NCBI GenBank assembly: GCA_902767145.1
Contig: CACXGG010000201.1
Coordinates: forward strand, 1 to 11,263
Direction of reading: 5' to 3'
Source: Oscillospiraceae bacterium
Lineage (GTDB): Bacteria > Bacillota > Clostridia > Saccharofermentanales > Saccharofermentanaceae
DNA: 11,263 nucleotides
In this document: positions 1 to 7,420 of the stretch, in pieces
Layout: the number at the start of each line of letters is the position of its first letter
How positions within the stretch are numbered: the stretch's first letter is position 1
Program-made: the position numbers and the translations under genes
The notes under the pieces: model-generated
Databases searched by the model: none
The model's input: only the letters and a program-made list of their open reading frames with translations
What the model was told of the DNA's origin: nothing

Positions 1-615
1 GACGTTAAGGATCTTAATATCATCGTCAAGGCTGACGTTCAGGGTTCCGTCGAGGCTGTTACACAGTCCGTCGAGAAGCTCTCCAACGAGGAGGTAAGGG
101 TAAAGGTCATCCACGGTGCTACCGGTGCCATCAACGAGTCCGATATCATGCTGGCTGACGTAAGTAACGCCATCATCATCGGATTCAACGTAAGGCCCAA
201 CGCCCTTATCACAGAGAAGGCAAAAGAGGTAGGAGTAGACATCAGGCTCTACAGCGTCATCTATAACGCCATCGAGGATATCGAGTCCGCCATGAAGGGC
301 ATGCTCGCTCCTACATTTGAGGAAGTCGTCCTCGGCCATGTGGAGATCCGTGAGATCTTCAAGGTCAGCGGTGTCGGTACCATCGGCGGTGCCTATGTCA
401 AGGACGGTAAGATCACAAGAAACTGCGGTGTACGCGTACTTCGCGATGACATCGTTATCTATACGGGTCAGCTCGGTTCACTTCAGAGAATGAAGGATGC
501 CGTTAAGGAAGTTAAGGAAGGATACGAGTGCGGTCTTTCCATCGCCAACTATAACGACATCAAGATCGGTGATACCATCGAAGCCTTTGAGAACCGTGAG
601 GTTGCCCGCGACTGA
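1..615 (+). CDS. infB: Translation initiation factor IF-2, C-terminal part (5' truncated by window)
   Basis: IF-2 is the GTPase that brings formyl-Met-tRNA to the 30S subunit and promotes subunit joining. The frame is open from base 1, and 204 residues are visible. They begin [20 protein letters not shown], a hallmark of IF-2 domain III. Next come the ATGAINESD and NVRPN segments of that domain, then the second beta-barrel, which binds the formyl-methionyl acceptor end ([18 protein letters not shown], then [36 protein letters not shown]). The GTP-binding G domain lies upstream of the window. The stop is a tandem TGA TAA at 613-618. The gene leads the rbfA-DHH-truB-ribF block, a standard Firmicutes order. 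Identification is very secure; only the 5' end is missing. Confidence 0.97.
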   Translation, partial: DVKDLNIIVKADVQGSVEAVTQSVEKLSNEEVRVKVIHGATGAINESDIMLADVSNAIIIGFNVRPNALITEKAKEVGVDIRLYSVIYNAIEDIESAMKGMLAPTFEEVVLGHVEIREIFKVSGVGTIGGAYVKDGKITRNCGVRVLRDDIVIYTGQLGSLQRMKDAVKEVKEGYECGLSIANYNDIKIGDTIEAFENREVARD

Positions 616-632
616 TAAGAGAGGCACGGACA

Positions 633-1022
633 ATGAGAAGAAACAGAGCACAGATCGTCGGCGATGAGATGCAGAAGGTACTCTCGGATATCATCCTCAA
701 CAAGGTAAAGGATCCCAGGATCCCTTTGCTCACTTCCGTCACGGGAGTAAAGATGTCATCCGACCTTACCCACGCCAACGTGGATATCTCCGTTTTCGGT
801 GATGAGAGGCAGAAGGCTGAATGCCTGGCGGCCATCGAACATGCCAAGGGATTTATCAGGGTGGAGATGTGTAAGAGGATCAACCTCAGGGTTGCCCCCG
901 AACTTCACTTCTCCCTGGATAATACCCTGGATGAGGCAGCCAGGATGGATGCCCTGATCGACAGCACCATCGCAAGAGATAAGGAACTCCGCAGGGAGTC
1001 GGGTCAGGCTGACGGGGAGTAA
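633..1022 (+). CDS. rbfA: 30S ribosome-binding factor RbfA
   Basis: RbfA is a small KH-fold protein that binds the immature 30S subunit and helps 16S rRNA 5'-end maturation and cold adaptation. The protein is 129 residues, typical for the family. It opens MRRNRAQIVGDEMQKVLSDI. The core includes KDPRIP, then SVTGVKMSSDLTHANVDISVFGD, and the late signature APELHFSLDNTLDEAARMDALI. The ATG at 633 lies 17 bases after the infB stop, with a purine-rich AAGAGAGG ribosome site at 617-624. The gene is almost certainly co-transcribed with infB. Nothing unusual was seen. Confidence 0.96.
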   Translation: MRRNRAQIVGDEMQKVLSDIILNKVKDPRIPLLTSVTGVKMSSDLTHANVDISVFGDERQKAECLAAIEHAKGFIRVEMCKRINLRVAPELHFSLDNTLDEAARMDALIDSTIARDKELRRESGQADGE

Positions 1023-1026
1023 GCTT

Positions 1027-2073
1027 ATGAACAAGATGTATGAAGAAGGCGCATACAGGACCGCAGGAAATATCCTTGATCTGGCACAGAGGATGAAGGA
1101 TACAGACGGTGCCGTACTGGTCTTCATCCATAAGAGCGTAGACGGTGACTGCGTAGGATCCGGATGCGCAACTGCACAGATACTCCGAAGGCTCGGCGTC
1201 ACGGCATTTGTCGCGATGCCCGAGGCCCTTCCTTTTTCCATGGGTTTCCTGGATGTGGACGATATCCTCTACTATCCCGACGGGACAGAGACTGAGGTTT
1301 ATCTCGACGGAAAGAAGTATTCCGCCGCCATCTCCGTGGACTGCACGGAGGGTAACAGGATGGGATGCTGCGGAGCTCTCTACGAGATGTTTCCCGATTC
1401 CATCACCATGGACCATCATGAGATCACAAGACTGGCAACAGACCTTAAGTGGATCATGCCCCAGTCTTCATCAGCCTGTGAGATGGTATACCACATGGGC
1501 GTTGCCGTGGCAGAGATGCTGAAGCTTCCCGTGGAGGAGATCATCGACAGGAGGGCTGCACGCTGCATCATGGCAGGTGTGGTCACTGATACCGGAAGAT
1601 TTACATATTCCAATACAAAGCCTGAGACACTGGCTGTTGCAGGCGAGGTCATGAAGCTGGGCGGAGATATCTCCGAGGTATGCTACAACCTCTTCGACAG
1701 AAAGAAGGTCCCGGAGTTCTACCTCTCCAATTCCGCATGTGTGGACGCAAAGCTCTACTTCGGCGGAAAGATGGCCATGTCGGTTGTCACCAGGGATATG
1801 TTCCTGAAGTATGATGCAGCAGATGACGATATCGCAGATGTGGTATCAAGGCTCCGCGACATCAACGGGGTCGAACTGGCTGTGGTGCTCAGGGAGACCG
1901 AGGACGGTAAGATCCGCGGTAACCTCAGATCCAAGAGCAGCTTCGACTGTTCCTCCTTTGCTGAGGAGTTCTCCGGCGGCGGCCACAAGAGGGCTGCAGG
2001 TTTTACTGTGGAGAACGGAAATATCAACGATATCGCCGGACAGATCCTTGACCGGGTGGAGACATTATTATGA
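1027..2073 (+). CDS. nrnA: DHH/DHHA1 phosphoesterase, NrnA-type oligoribonuclease / pAp phosphatase
   Basis: Members of this family degrade very short RNA (nanoRNA) and can remove the 3' phosphate from pAp; some hydrolyse cyclic dinucleotide products. The protein is 348 residues. The metal-site motifs are all present: H35 with DGD at 39-41, D105 in ISVDCTEGNRMG, DHH at 129-131, and D188 in GVVTDTGRF. The C-terminal DHHA1 domain carries the substrate motif GGGH at 317-320, followed by KRAAGF. It lacks the membrane and GGDEF regions of GdpP, so it is the short soluble type. The ATG at 1027 follows the rbfA stop by 4 bases. The SD GGGGAG (1014-1019) lies inside rbfA; the ATG at 1036 is too far from it. 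The usual place for nrnA in Firmicutes is between rbfA and truB. The exact substrate cannot be read from sequence. Confidence 0.9.
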   Translation: MNKMYEEGAYRTAGNILDLAQRMKDTDGAVLVFIHKSVDGDCVGSGCATAQILRRLGVTAFVAMPEALPFSMGFLDVDDILYYPDGTETEVYLDGKKYSAAISVDCTEGNRMGCCGALYEMFPDSITMDHHEITRLATDLKWIMPQSSSACEMVYHMGVAVAEMLKLPVEEIIDRRAARCIMAGVVTDTGRFTYSNTKPETLAVAGEVMKLGGDISEVCYNLFDRKKVPEFYLSNSACVDAKLYFGGKMAMSVVTRDMFLKYDAADDDIADVVSRLRDINGVELAVVLRETEDGKIRGNLRSKSSFDCSSFAEEFSGGGHKRAAGFTVENGNINDIAGQILDRVETLL

Positions 2074-2987
2074 CCCCATCAGGGATCGTACTTCTGGATA
2101 AAAAGCCCGGGATAACATCCATGGCTTCCGACAATTTCATCAAGAAGAGGGCGGGCACAAAGAAGGTGGGCCATTCAGGCACACTGGATCCCTTTGCCAC
2201 GGGACTTCTTCCCATCTTCGTGGGGGATGCCCTCAAGGTGGTGAGATATACGGATGACTATGACAAGGCCTACAGATGCACCGCCAGGTTCGGACTTAGG
2301 ACCGACACCATGGACAGCGAAGGTGAGGTCACGGACAGGAAAGAGTTTTCCCCTGAAGAGCTCTCTGAGCTCTCGGCCTCTGACTTTAAGGCCATAAGGG
2401 ATGCCTTTTCGGAGATCTCTGAGATCACAGAGCAGATGCCACCTTCCTATTCCGCCAAGAAGATAGACGGAAGAAAGGCTTATGAGCTTGCCAGGGAAGG
2501 GCAGAAGGTGGAACTTCAGCCATGTCCCGTAAAGATATTCTCTCTTCTTATCGATAGTATCGGGATAGTGGACGGGATGATCGATGTGACCTTTGATGTC
2601 AGCTGCTCCAAGGGAACTTACATAAGGGTCATCTGTGATGACGTAGGGGAGATGACGGGTTTTCATGCCCACGCCATCGCCCTTCGAAGGACGGCCTGCG
2701 GACCTTTCCGGGTGGAGGATGCCATTACTGAGGATGAGATCTCGGAGATGGCGGGGAAGGGTGACTTTTCGTTCCTTCTTGACCGGGCTCTTGCCCTTTC
2801 GCAGATGGAGAAGATGGAGCTTACGGCTCCCGAGTTCTCCGACGTGAAGCTTGGAAGGAAGATAAAGGCGGGATCTGATATCAGGGATGGTATCTTATAT
2901 GCCGCTTACCATAAGGGCGAACTCGCCGCCGTTCTTAAAAAGGACGGAGATATCATGAGAATAGACAGGATGCTTGCAAGGATATGA
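2070..2987 (+). CDS. truB: tRNA pseudouridine(55) synthase TruB
   Basis: TruB isomerises U55 in the T-loop of tRNAs to pseudouridine and has a tRNA chaperone role. The protein is 305 residues. The N-terminal motif GIVLLDKKPGITS is followed by KVGHSGTLDPFATGLL, where D40 is the expected catalytic aspartate. Further family signatures are QMPPSYSAKKIDGRKAYELAREG, CSKGTYIRVICDD, and a C-terminal PUA-like domain from about residue 250. The start overlaps the previous stop as ATGA (2070-2073), so translation is likely coupled. GGTGGAG at 2055-2061 is the ribosome site. Identification is secure. Confidence 0.95.
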   Translation: MTPSGIVLLDKKPGITSMASDNFIKKRAGTKKVGHSGTLDPFATGLLPIFVGDALKVVRYTDDYDKAYRCTARFGLRTDTMDSEGEVTDRKEFSPEELSELSASDFKAIRDAFSEISEITEQMPPSYSAKKIDGRKAYELAREGQKVELQPCPVKIFSLLIDSIGIVDGMIDVTFDVSCSKGTYIRVICDDVGEMTGFHAHAIALRRTACGPFRVEDAITEDEISEMAGKGDFSFLLDRALALSQMEKMELTAPEFSDVKLGRKIKAGSDIRDGILYAAYHKGELAAVLKKDGDIMRIDRMLARI

Positions 2988-3925
2988 CGGAAAAGACAGT
3001 TAAGGTACATCTTGATACACTGGAATTCATGCCCTACGGCAGAGCGGTGGCTCTGGGCTTTTTTGACGGCATGCATCTGGGACACCAGGACATCATAAGA
3101 AAGATGGTGAAGTACGCCAAGGGCAACGGCCTCAGATCCACTGTCCAGACCTTTTCCGGTTTTCCCAAGGATGACGGCATCTGCCTTACCACCCTCAACG
3201 AGAGGATCGATATCTTATCGGAGATGGGGGTTGATGAGATGCTGGTCATCGACTTTGACAGGATAAAGGACCTGGAGCCTGAGGAGTTCTTTAACGACAT
3301 CCTGAGGATCAGGCTCAACGCCAGGCTCATCCTCTCGGGAGAAGACTACAGGTTCGGAAAGGGCGCAAAAGGTGACCGGGAGCTTCTCAGGAAGCTGGGC
3401 GCCGAAGATGATGTCATCGTGAAGATCGTTAAGGAGAAGTGCCTTCCCGGGGAGGATATAAAGATCTCCTCCACCAGGATGAAGGAAGCTATCCTTTCGG
3501 GTGACGCTGAGCGCTTTATGGAATATTCGGGAGGAAGGCCTTTCCTCTACGAGGGAACTGTCATCGAGGGAAAGAAGCTTGGCAGGGAAATAGGCTTCCC
3601 CACAGTGAACATGAAGATCCCCGAAAAAAAGATAGTAGCCGCCAAAGGCGTATATGTTTCAAGGATATACATAGGTAAAACAATGTTTTACGGAGTAACA
3701 AACATAGGACTTCGCCCCACGGTGGAGGATTCCAACGTGGATCTGGTGGAGACTAATATATTCGACTTTGATGAGGAGATCTACGGAGCCTTCATCAGGG
3801 TGGAGCTTCTTAAGTTCCTTCGGCCGGAGAAGGCCTTCGGCAGTGTGGAGGAGCTGGTGGAGGAAGTTTCCAAAAACAAGATACAGGCAAAGACATATCT
3901 TACCGAAAGTGGTATGATATCTTGA
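2984..3925 (+). CDS. ribF: Bifunctional riboflavin kinase / FAD synthetase RibF
   Basis: RibF phosphorylates riboflavin to FMN and then adenylylates FMN to FAD. The protein is 313 residues with both domains. The N-terminal nucleotidyltransferase domain has GFFDGMHLGH (25-34), LILSGEDYRFGKGAKGD, and the SSTR motif at 162-165. The C-terminal kinase domain has GREIGFPTVN (200-209), with the conserved GFPTxN, then GVTNIGLRPTV and VETNIFDFDEEIYG. The start overlaps truB as ATGA (2984-2987). No well-spaced SD is visible, since AGG sits only 2 bases before the ATG, so expression probably depends on coupling to truB. The rpsO-pnp pair that often follows ribF is absent here. Confidence 0.95.
   Translation: MTEKTVKVHLDTLEFMPYGRAVALGFFDGMHLGHQDIIRKMVKYAKGNGLRSTVQTFSGFPKDDGICLTTLNERIDILSEMGVDEMLVIDFDRIKDLEPEEFFNDILRIRLNARLILSGEDYRFGKGAKGDRELLRKLGAEDDVIVKIVKEKCLPGEDIKISSTRMKEAILSGDAERFMEYSGGRPFLYEGTVIEGKKLGREIGFPTVNMKIPEKKIVAAKGVYVSRIYIGKTMFYGVTNIGLRPTVEDSNVDLVETNIFDFDEEIYGAFIRVELLKFLRPEKAFGSVEELVEEVSKNKIQAKTYLTESGMIS
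3890..3918 (+). promoter_or_regulatory. Candidate sigma-A promoter for lgt-rodA inside the 3' end of ribF
   Basis: An extended -10, TGG followed by TATGAT (hexamer 3913-3918), lies 17 bases after AAGACA (3890-3895), which matches TTGACA at four of six positions. It is 39 bases before the lgt start and overlaps the last ribF codons. The spacing is ideal and the extended -10 is good, but the -35 is weak and the site lies in coding sequence. It could let lgt-rodA be expressed separately from the infB block. Confidence 0.4.
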
Positions 3926-3957
3926 ATATGAAAGTATAAAAAAGGAAGAAAAGAAAA

Positions 3958-4860
3958 ATGGACGGAGTAGAAGTCAGTTTTCCGGGACTCGGGTTTCATC
4001 TTAACGTAAGTCCCGTAGCATTCAGGATAGGCAGTGTGGAGATATACTGGTACGGCCTTATCATCGCTATTGCAATGATCGTATGCGTAGGCCTGGGCCT
4101 TAAGCACGCAAAGGCAAACAAGTTCTCCTCAGATCTTGTATATGACATCATGATAGTAGCTATCCCCGGTGCCATCGTGGGCGCCAGGCTCTATTATGTC
4201 CTCTGTGAGTGGAGCTACTACTCCAAGGACCTTACAAGGATCTTCGATACAAGATCCGGCGGACTTGCAGTCTACGGCGGTATCATCGGCGCTTATCTGG
4301 CAGGCTTTATAATGCTCAGGATAAGGAAGATCCCCTTTACCACATGTGCAGACTACTGCATCGTCTATGTCCCTCTGGGACAGGCTATCGGAAGATGGGG
4401 CAACTTCTTTAACCAGGAGGCCTTCGGTACGACTACTACGCTTCCCTGGGGAATGACAAGCCAGACTGTATCTGACTACCTTTCAAGGAACTGCCCCAAC
4501 CTGGACAGCTCCATGCCTGTTCATCCCACGTTCCTTTATGAGTCACTTATAAACCTCGCTCTCTTCTTCGTCCTTCTCTGGGTGAGGAAGCACAGCAAGT
4601 ATGCTTTTGAGACCACCAGCGTATATATGATCATCTACGGTGTGGCAAGATTCTTCCTGGAGGGACTTCGTACAGATTCCCTCTATCTGGGAAATACGAA
4701 TATCAGGACGAGCCAGCTGCTTTCCCTGATACTCGTCCTTGCAGGCCTTATCTATATCGCAGTAGCACAGTATAAAGACTTTGAAAGACAGCCCCTTCCC
4801 GAGAGACTTTTCGAGACAAAGGCTCCCGAGAAGAAACAGGATAAGAAAGAGAAGAAGTAA
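3958..4860 (+). CDS. lgt: Prolipoprotein diacylglyceryl transferase Lgt
   Basis: Lgt transfers diacylglycerol from phosphatidylglycerol to the lipobox cysteine of prelipoproteins, the first step of lipoprotein maturation, in the cytoplasmic membrane. The protein is 300 residues with about seven hydrophobic segments. The family signature GRWGNFFNQEAFG has R146, N149 and E154, the same spacing as the key residues of the E. coli enzyme. GGLAVYGGIIGAYLAG carries Y106 where E. coli has a histidine; from memory this tyrosine is common in Clostridia. HPTFLYESL and GVARFFLEGLRTDSL complete the match. The C-terminus is a lysine/glutamate-rich cytoplasmic tail. The start ATG follows AAGGAAG (3942-3948), 32 bases after ribF. 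It is an unusual follower of ribF and is joined to rodA. Confidence 0.95.
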   Translation: MDGVEVSFPGLGFHLNVSPVAFRIGSVEIYWYGLIIAIAMIVCVGLGLKHAKANKFSSDLVYDIMIVAIPGAIVGARLYYVLCEWSYYSKDLTRIFDTRSGGLAVYGGIIGAYLAGFIMLRIRKIPFTTCADYCIVYVPLGQAIGRWGNFFNQEAFGTTTTLPWGMTSQTVSDYLSRNCPNLDSSMPVHPTFLYESLINLALFFVLLWVRKHSKYAFETTSVYMIIYGVARFFLEGLRTDSLYLGNTNIRTSQLLSLILVLAGLIYIAVAQYKDFERQPLPERLFETKAPEKKQDKKEKK

Positions 4861-5987
4861 TGCCCGGGAACAAGTCCGGAATAGAGAAGCTTCGCGGCAA
4901 TAACTATCTCAGAACTGTCGATTATTATCTGATAGTCCCTATTCTCATGCTCACGGTCATCGGCCTTTACGTATTGAGCAAGGTCCTGGCTGTGGGATAT
5001 GACGCTTATCCCGGCAATCTCTACAGGCAGATCACGGCTGCGGTCATCGGTATCGTCATCACCATCATCATCTGCCTTCTGGATACACATTTCCTCTGGA
5101 TAATAGGGTGGACCATATACGGCGTCGCCCTGTTCCTTTTGTGTCTTGTCCCCATCGACGGATATGACCTCACCTGGAAGTGGGGTGCCGATGCCTGGCT
5201 GAACCTTCCCGTCATAGGAAACTTCCAGCCCAGTGAGCTCATGAAGATCGGCCTGGTCATGGGTGCCGCCGATATCTTCGAGAGGATGTCCGACAAGAGG
5301 GTCACCCTGGGTAAGGGCGTTCTATATCTTGCCCTTACATACGGACCTCCCATGCTCCTTATCCTGAAGCAGCCCGACTTCGGTACTGCCATGGTCATCG
5401 TATTCTCTTTTGTATGTGTATTATTTGTATGGGGAATGAAATACAGATATTTCCTTCTGGGCGCCTCCGGCATCATCGTCGTGGGTATCCCCTTTGTATG
5501 GAGGTTCTATCTTGAGGATTACCAGAAGAGGAGGATCCTGTCCCTGGTCTTCGAAGGTGCCGATCCCGCTTCAGAGTTCAACCTGGTGCAGTCCAAGGCG
5601 GCCATCGCCTCGGGAGGTCTGACGGGTAATAATACCGGTGTCCTCATAAAGGTGCCGGTTAAGGAGAGTGACTTCGTTTTCTCGGCCATATCCGAGCATC
5701 TGGGATTTATAGGCACCACGGCTGTTCTCATCCTGGCATTTTTCTTCCTGTGCCGCTGCCTTTTCGTGGCTTCCAGGACCTCCAGGAAATCATATTCCTT
5801 CATCGTAGTTGGCCTGGCTGCATCCTTTGCCTTCCACTTCATAGAGAATATGGGAATGTCCGTGGGACTTCTCCCCATCACAGGTATCCCGCTGCCCTTT
5901 ATCTCTCTGGGCGGAACTGCCATGATGGTAAATTATATATCTTTCGGAATAATACTTAATATATCCATGGAAGCCAAGCAGGAATGA
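4860..5987 (+). CDS. rodA: SEDS-family peptidoglycan glycosyltransferase, RodA type
   Basis: SEDS proteins polymerise lipid II into glycan strands in the membrane. RodA works in cell elongation with a class B PBP. The protein is 375 residues with roughly ten membrane segments. Family motifs are NFQPSELMKIGLVM (Q123), LKQPDFGTAMV, and KVPVKESDFVFSAISEHLGFIG, where D271 aligns with the essential SEDS aspartate. Late in the protein comes GLLPITGIPLPFISLGG. The TGIPLPF form is the usual one in RodA, whereas FtsW and SpoVE usually have TGVTLPF, so RodA is preferred over FtsW. The start overlaps the lgt stop by one base (TAATG). A weak AAAGAGAAG lies upstream, so translation is probably coupled. 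A role in another SEDS process cannot be excluded. Confidence 0.88.
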   Translation: MPGNKSGIEKLRGNNYLRTVDYYLIVPILMLTVIGLYVLSKVLAVGYDAYPGNLYRQITAAVIGIVITIIICLLDTHFLWIIGWTIYGVALFLLCLVPIDGYDLTWKWGADAWLNLPVIGNFQPSELMKIGLVMGAADIFERMSDKRVTLGKGVLYLALTYGPPMLLILKQPDFGTAMVIVFSFVCVLFVWGMKYRYFLLGASGIIVVGIPFVWRFYLEDYQKRRILSLVFEGADPASEFNLVQSKAAIASGGLTGNNTGVLIKVPVKESDFVFSAISEHLGFIGTTAVLILAFFFLCRCLFVASRTSRKSYSFIVVGLAASFAFHFIENMGMSVGLLPITGIPLPFISLGGTAMMVNYISFGIILNISMEAKQE

Positions 5988-6026
5988 TACTCCACAGGGG
6001 TATCATACAATGTTTGGTATTTTTTT
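5984..6026 (+). terminator. Hairpin and delayed T-tract at the end of rodA, possible terminator
   Basis: A 10-bp stem, left arm ATGATACTCC (5984-5993) and right arm 5997-6006, closes on a three-base loop ACA with one T-G wobble. The rodA stop codon is inside the left arm. A run of seven T follows only at 6020-6026, thirteen bases later, so this is not a textbook intrinsic terminator. A smaller ATAC/GTAT hairpin (6005-6008 with 6017-6020) sits right before the T-run. This is the likely end of the infB-rodA transcript, with moderate doubt. Confidence 0.45.
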
Positions 6027-6036
6027 AAATTCAGTA

Positions 6037-6065
6037 TTGAATATTAAACAGTACCGTGTTATGAT
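6037..6065 (+). promoter_or_regulatory. Sigma-A promoter of the padR cassette
   Basis: TTGAAT (6037-6042) and TATGAT (6060-6065) are 17 bases apart, and TG at 6057-6058 makes an extended -10. The expected transcription start is near 6072, giving a leader of about 30 bases before the ATG at 6103. A short inverted repeat AACA-N6-TGTT (6047-6060) lies in the spacer. It could be a PadR operator, but this is only a suggestion. Confidence 0.6.
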
Positions 6066-6090
6066 CAATAGCGTAAGAATAAATGGAAAG

Positions 6091-6096
6091 GGAGGG
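6091..6096 (+). promoter_or_regulatory. Ribosome binding site that fixes the padR start
   Basis: GGAGGG stands 6 bases before the ATG at 6103. An in-frame ATG at 6097 directly abuts it, and another at 6010 lies upstream of the predicted promoter. The start at 6103 is therefore preferred. Confidence 0.7.
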
Positions 6097-6102
6097 ATGC
6101 GG

Positions 6103-6417
6103 ATGAACAGTCAGTTCAAGAAAGGCGTGCTCGACATGTGTGTCCTCGCGATGCTGGACGGTAATGACAGTTACGGCTACGATCTGGCGGACAGTCTGTC
6201 GAGAAAGATACAGCTGGCAGACGGAACGGTATATCCGATATTGCGAAAGCTGGCGTCCGAAGGGTATGTAACTACATATCTGAAGGAATCCCAGAACGGA
6301 CCGCCCCGAAAATATTATCATCTGACACCTGACGGGAAGAGAAAGCTCGCAGGGGACAGGAAGGAATGGCGGGAGTTTGCCGAAGCTGTGGATAAGCTTA
6401 TAGGAGGAATATCATGA
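6103..6417 (+). CDS. PadR-family winged-helix transcriptional regulator
   Basis: The protein is 104 residues, typical of the short PadR class (PadR-s2), which lacks the long C-terminal dimerisation helices. The start MNSQFKKGVLDMCVLAML is the standard first helix. SYGYDLADSL (23-32) is the helix 2 motif, LADGTVYPILRKL (38-50) spans the recognition helix, and GPPRKYYHLTPDGKRKL covers the wing (PPRKYY at 67-72). Such proteins usually repress their own operon and respond to a small molecule or to a partner protein. The stop overlaps the next start as ATGA (6414-6417), and the gene has its own promoter. PadR genes paired with HAAS/DUF1700 genes are common in Firmicutes. The ligand is unknown. Confidence 0.9.
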   Translation: MNSQFKKGVLDMCVLAMLDGNDSYGYDLADSLSRKIQLADGTVYPILRKLASEGYVTTYLKESQNGPPRKYYHLTPDGKRKLAGDRKEWREFAEAVDKLIGGIS

Positions 6418-6974
6418 ATAAGAAAGAATATCTGGAAAAGCTCGAGAGTGAGCTCGGGCAGATGTCATATAAGGATGTCAGGGACATAATGGCTGACATC
6501 AGCGAGCACTTCGACGAGGGAGTCGCTCATGGAAAGACGGAGGATGAGATCGCAAAGGGTCTCGGAAATCCGGTGGAACTGGCTAAGTCATTTAAGGAAG
6601 GCGGCACTGTTGCTTCAGTACTTCAGAAGAGACAGGCTCCCGTCCAGAACGCAAAGCAGAAGGATACTACAGCAAGTACGCTCTTCGTTATCCTCTTTAA
6701 CCTCTTTGTGGCCATCCCTCTCTGGATCGCCATCGTAACTGCCCTCATTACAGTGGGCGCCATCGAGGTTGGACTTATCACAGGTCTCGTTGCACTTATA
6801 GTCGGCATACCCACCTTTGGTAATTTCCTTGGTGCAGGTATCTGCCTGGCCATCACGATCTTACTTGTCGTCATCTTTGTGGCAGTACTTCTGATCCTTG
6901 TAACGAAGTATTTCATCATCGGTACAGGAAAGTACATCGCATGGAACAAGAAGATCTGGAAGGAGGGACTGTGA
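6414..6974 (+). CDS. HAAS-domain (DUF1700) integral membrane protein
   Basis: The protein is 186 residues. Residues 1-62 form the helical HAAS/DUF1700 domain: MNKKEYLEKLESELGQMSYKD, then DIMADISEHFDEGVAHGKTEDEIAKGLGNPVELAKSF, with the conserved GNPxELA. A polar linker (about 63-87) leads to three hydrophobic segments at about 88-114, 116-137 and 139-164, ending in a short basic tail. HAAS proteins beside PadR regulators are thought to pass a membrane or envelope signal to the regulator; no enzyme activity is expected. A strong SD TAGGAGG (6401-6407) precedes the ATG, which overlaps the padR stop. The pairing is well supported, but the mechanism is inferred. Confidence 0.85.
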   Translation: MNKKEYLEKLESELGQMSYKDVRDIMADISEHFDEGVAHGKTEDEIAKGLGNPVELAKSFKEGGTVASVLQKRQAPVQNAKQKDTTASTLFVILFNLFVAIPLWIAIVTALITVGAIEVGLITGLVALIVGIPTFGNFLGAGICLAITILLVVIFVAVLLILVTKYFIIGTGKYIAWNKKIWKEGL

Positions 6975-6975
6975 T

Positions 6976-7353
6976 ATGAAGAAGTTTGATATTGGATTAC
7001 TTATCACCGGACTTGTTTCCCTTGTCCTGGGCGTGATAATGTTCATCGTCACGATCTTTGCCTTCGTCATCGGCATCAAGAATGAGGTAGGTTCCGATTC
7101 CTTTAAGGAGAGCTTCCAGTGGTTCACTGATATCTGTGAAGAATATGGTGACACCGACAGGATCATTATCAAGGGGCAGGATGGAGATACCATCTTTGAC
7201 CTCAGCGACGGCATAAAGGTGGTCGACCAGGGAAGTAATGTGGATGTTGAGTTTGGAGAAGTTTATGTTTCTTCCGGCGGGGATGAGATCCAGGTCGGTC
7301 TAGATGGAATTCATATTGATAGCGCTGATGGGGATAAGGTAGATATAGGATAA
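6976..7353 (+). CDS. Small membrane-anchored protein with acidic beta-rich tail, function unknown
   Basis: The protein is 125 residues with a single hydrophobic segment near residues 7-34 (IGLLITGLVSLVLGVIMFIV...) acting as an uncleaved anchor; no lipobox is present. The rest is strongly acidic. It starts with a helical stretch (about 40-58), then short beta-like strands and glycine/aspartate turns: KGQDGDTIFDLSDGIKVVD, VDVEFGEVYVSSGGDEIQVG, and DGIHIDSADGDKVDIG. The DGI-V/I-D pattern occurs twice. I do not recognise a named family. By position after PadR and HAAS, and by the FGEVYV-type strands, it could be a miniature DUF4097/Toastrack protein, but that domain is usually much longer. SD AGGAGGG (6961-6967) is 8 bases from the ATG, which starts one base after the previous stop. 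It is the last gene before a strong terminator. Confidence 0.75.
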   Translation: MKKFDIGLLITGLVSLVLGVIMFIVTIFAFVIGIKNEVGSDSFKESFQWFTDICEEYGDTDRIIIKGQDGDTIFDLSDGIKVVDQGSNVDVEFGEVYVSSGGDEIQVGLDGIHIDSADGDKVDIG

Positions 7354-7420
7354 GGATAAGGGAAGATAAAGGGAAAATTGAGATATAGAATGCCATTTTC
7401 GATATGATATTCCAAATAGG

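Noticed and set aside
756..1419. Long minus-strand open frames opposite rbfA and the DHH gene
   Set aside because: Shadow frames of well-identified + strand genes; no domain similarity is visible.
5021..5923. Minus-strand open frames opposite rodA
   Set aside because: They lie opposite a clear SEDS gene and show basic, low-sense protein composition.
6010..6102. Longer padR start at ATG 6010
   Set aside because: The extra 31 codons span the predicted promoter and T-run, and GGAGGG fits ATG 6103.
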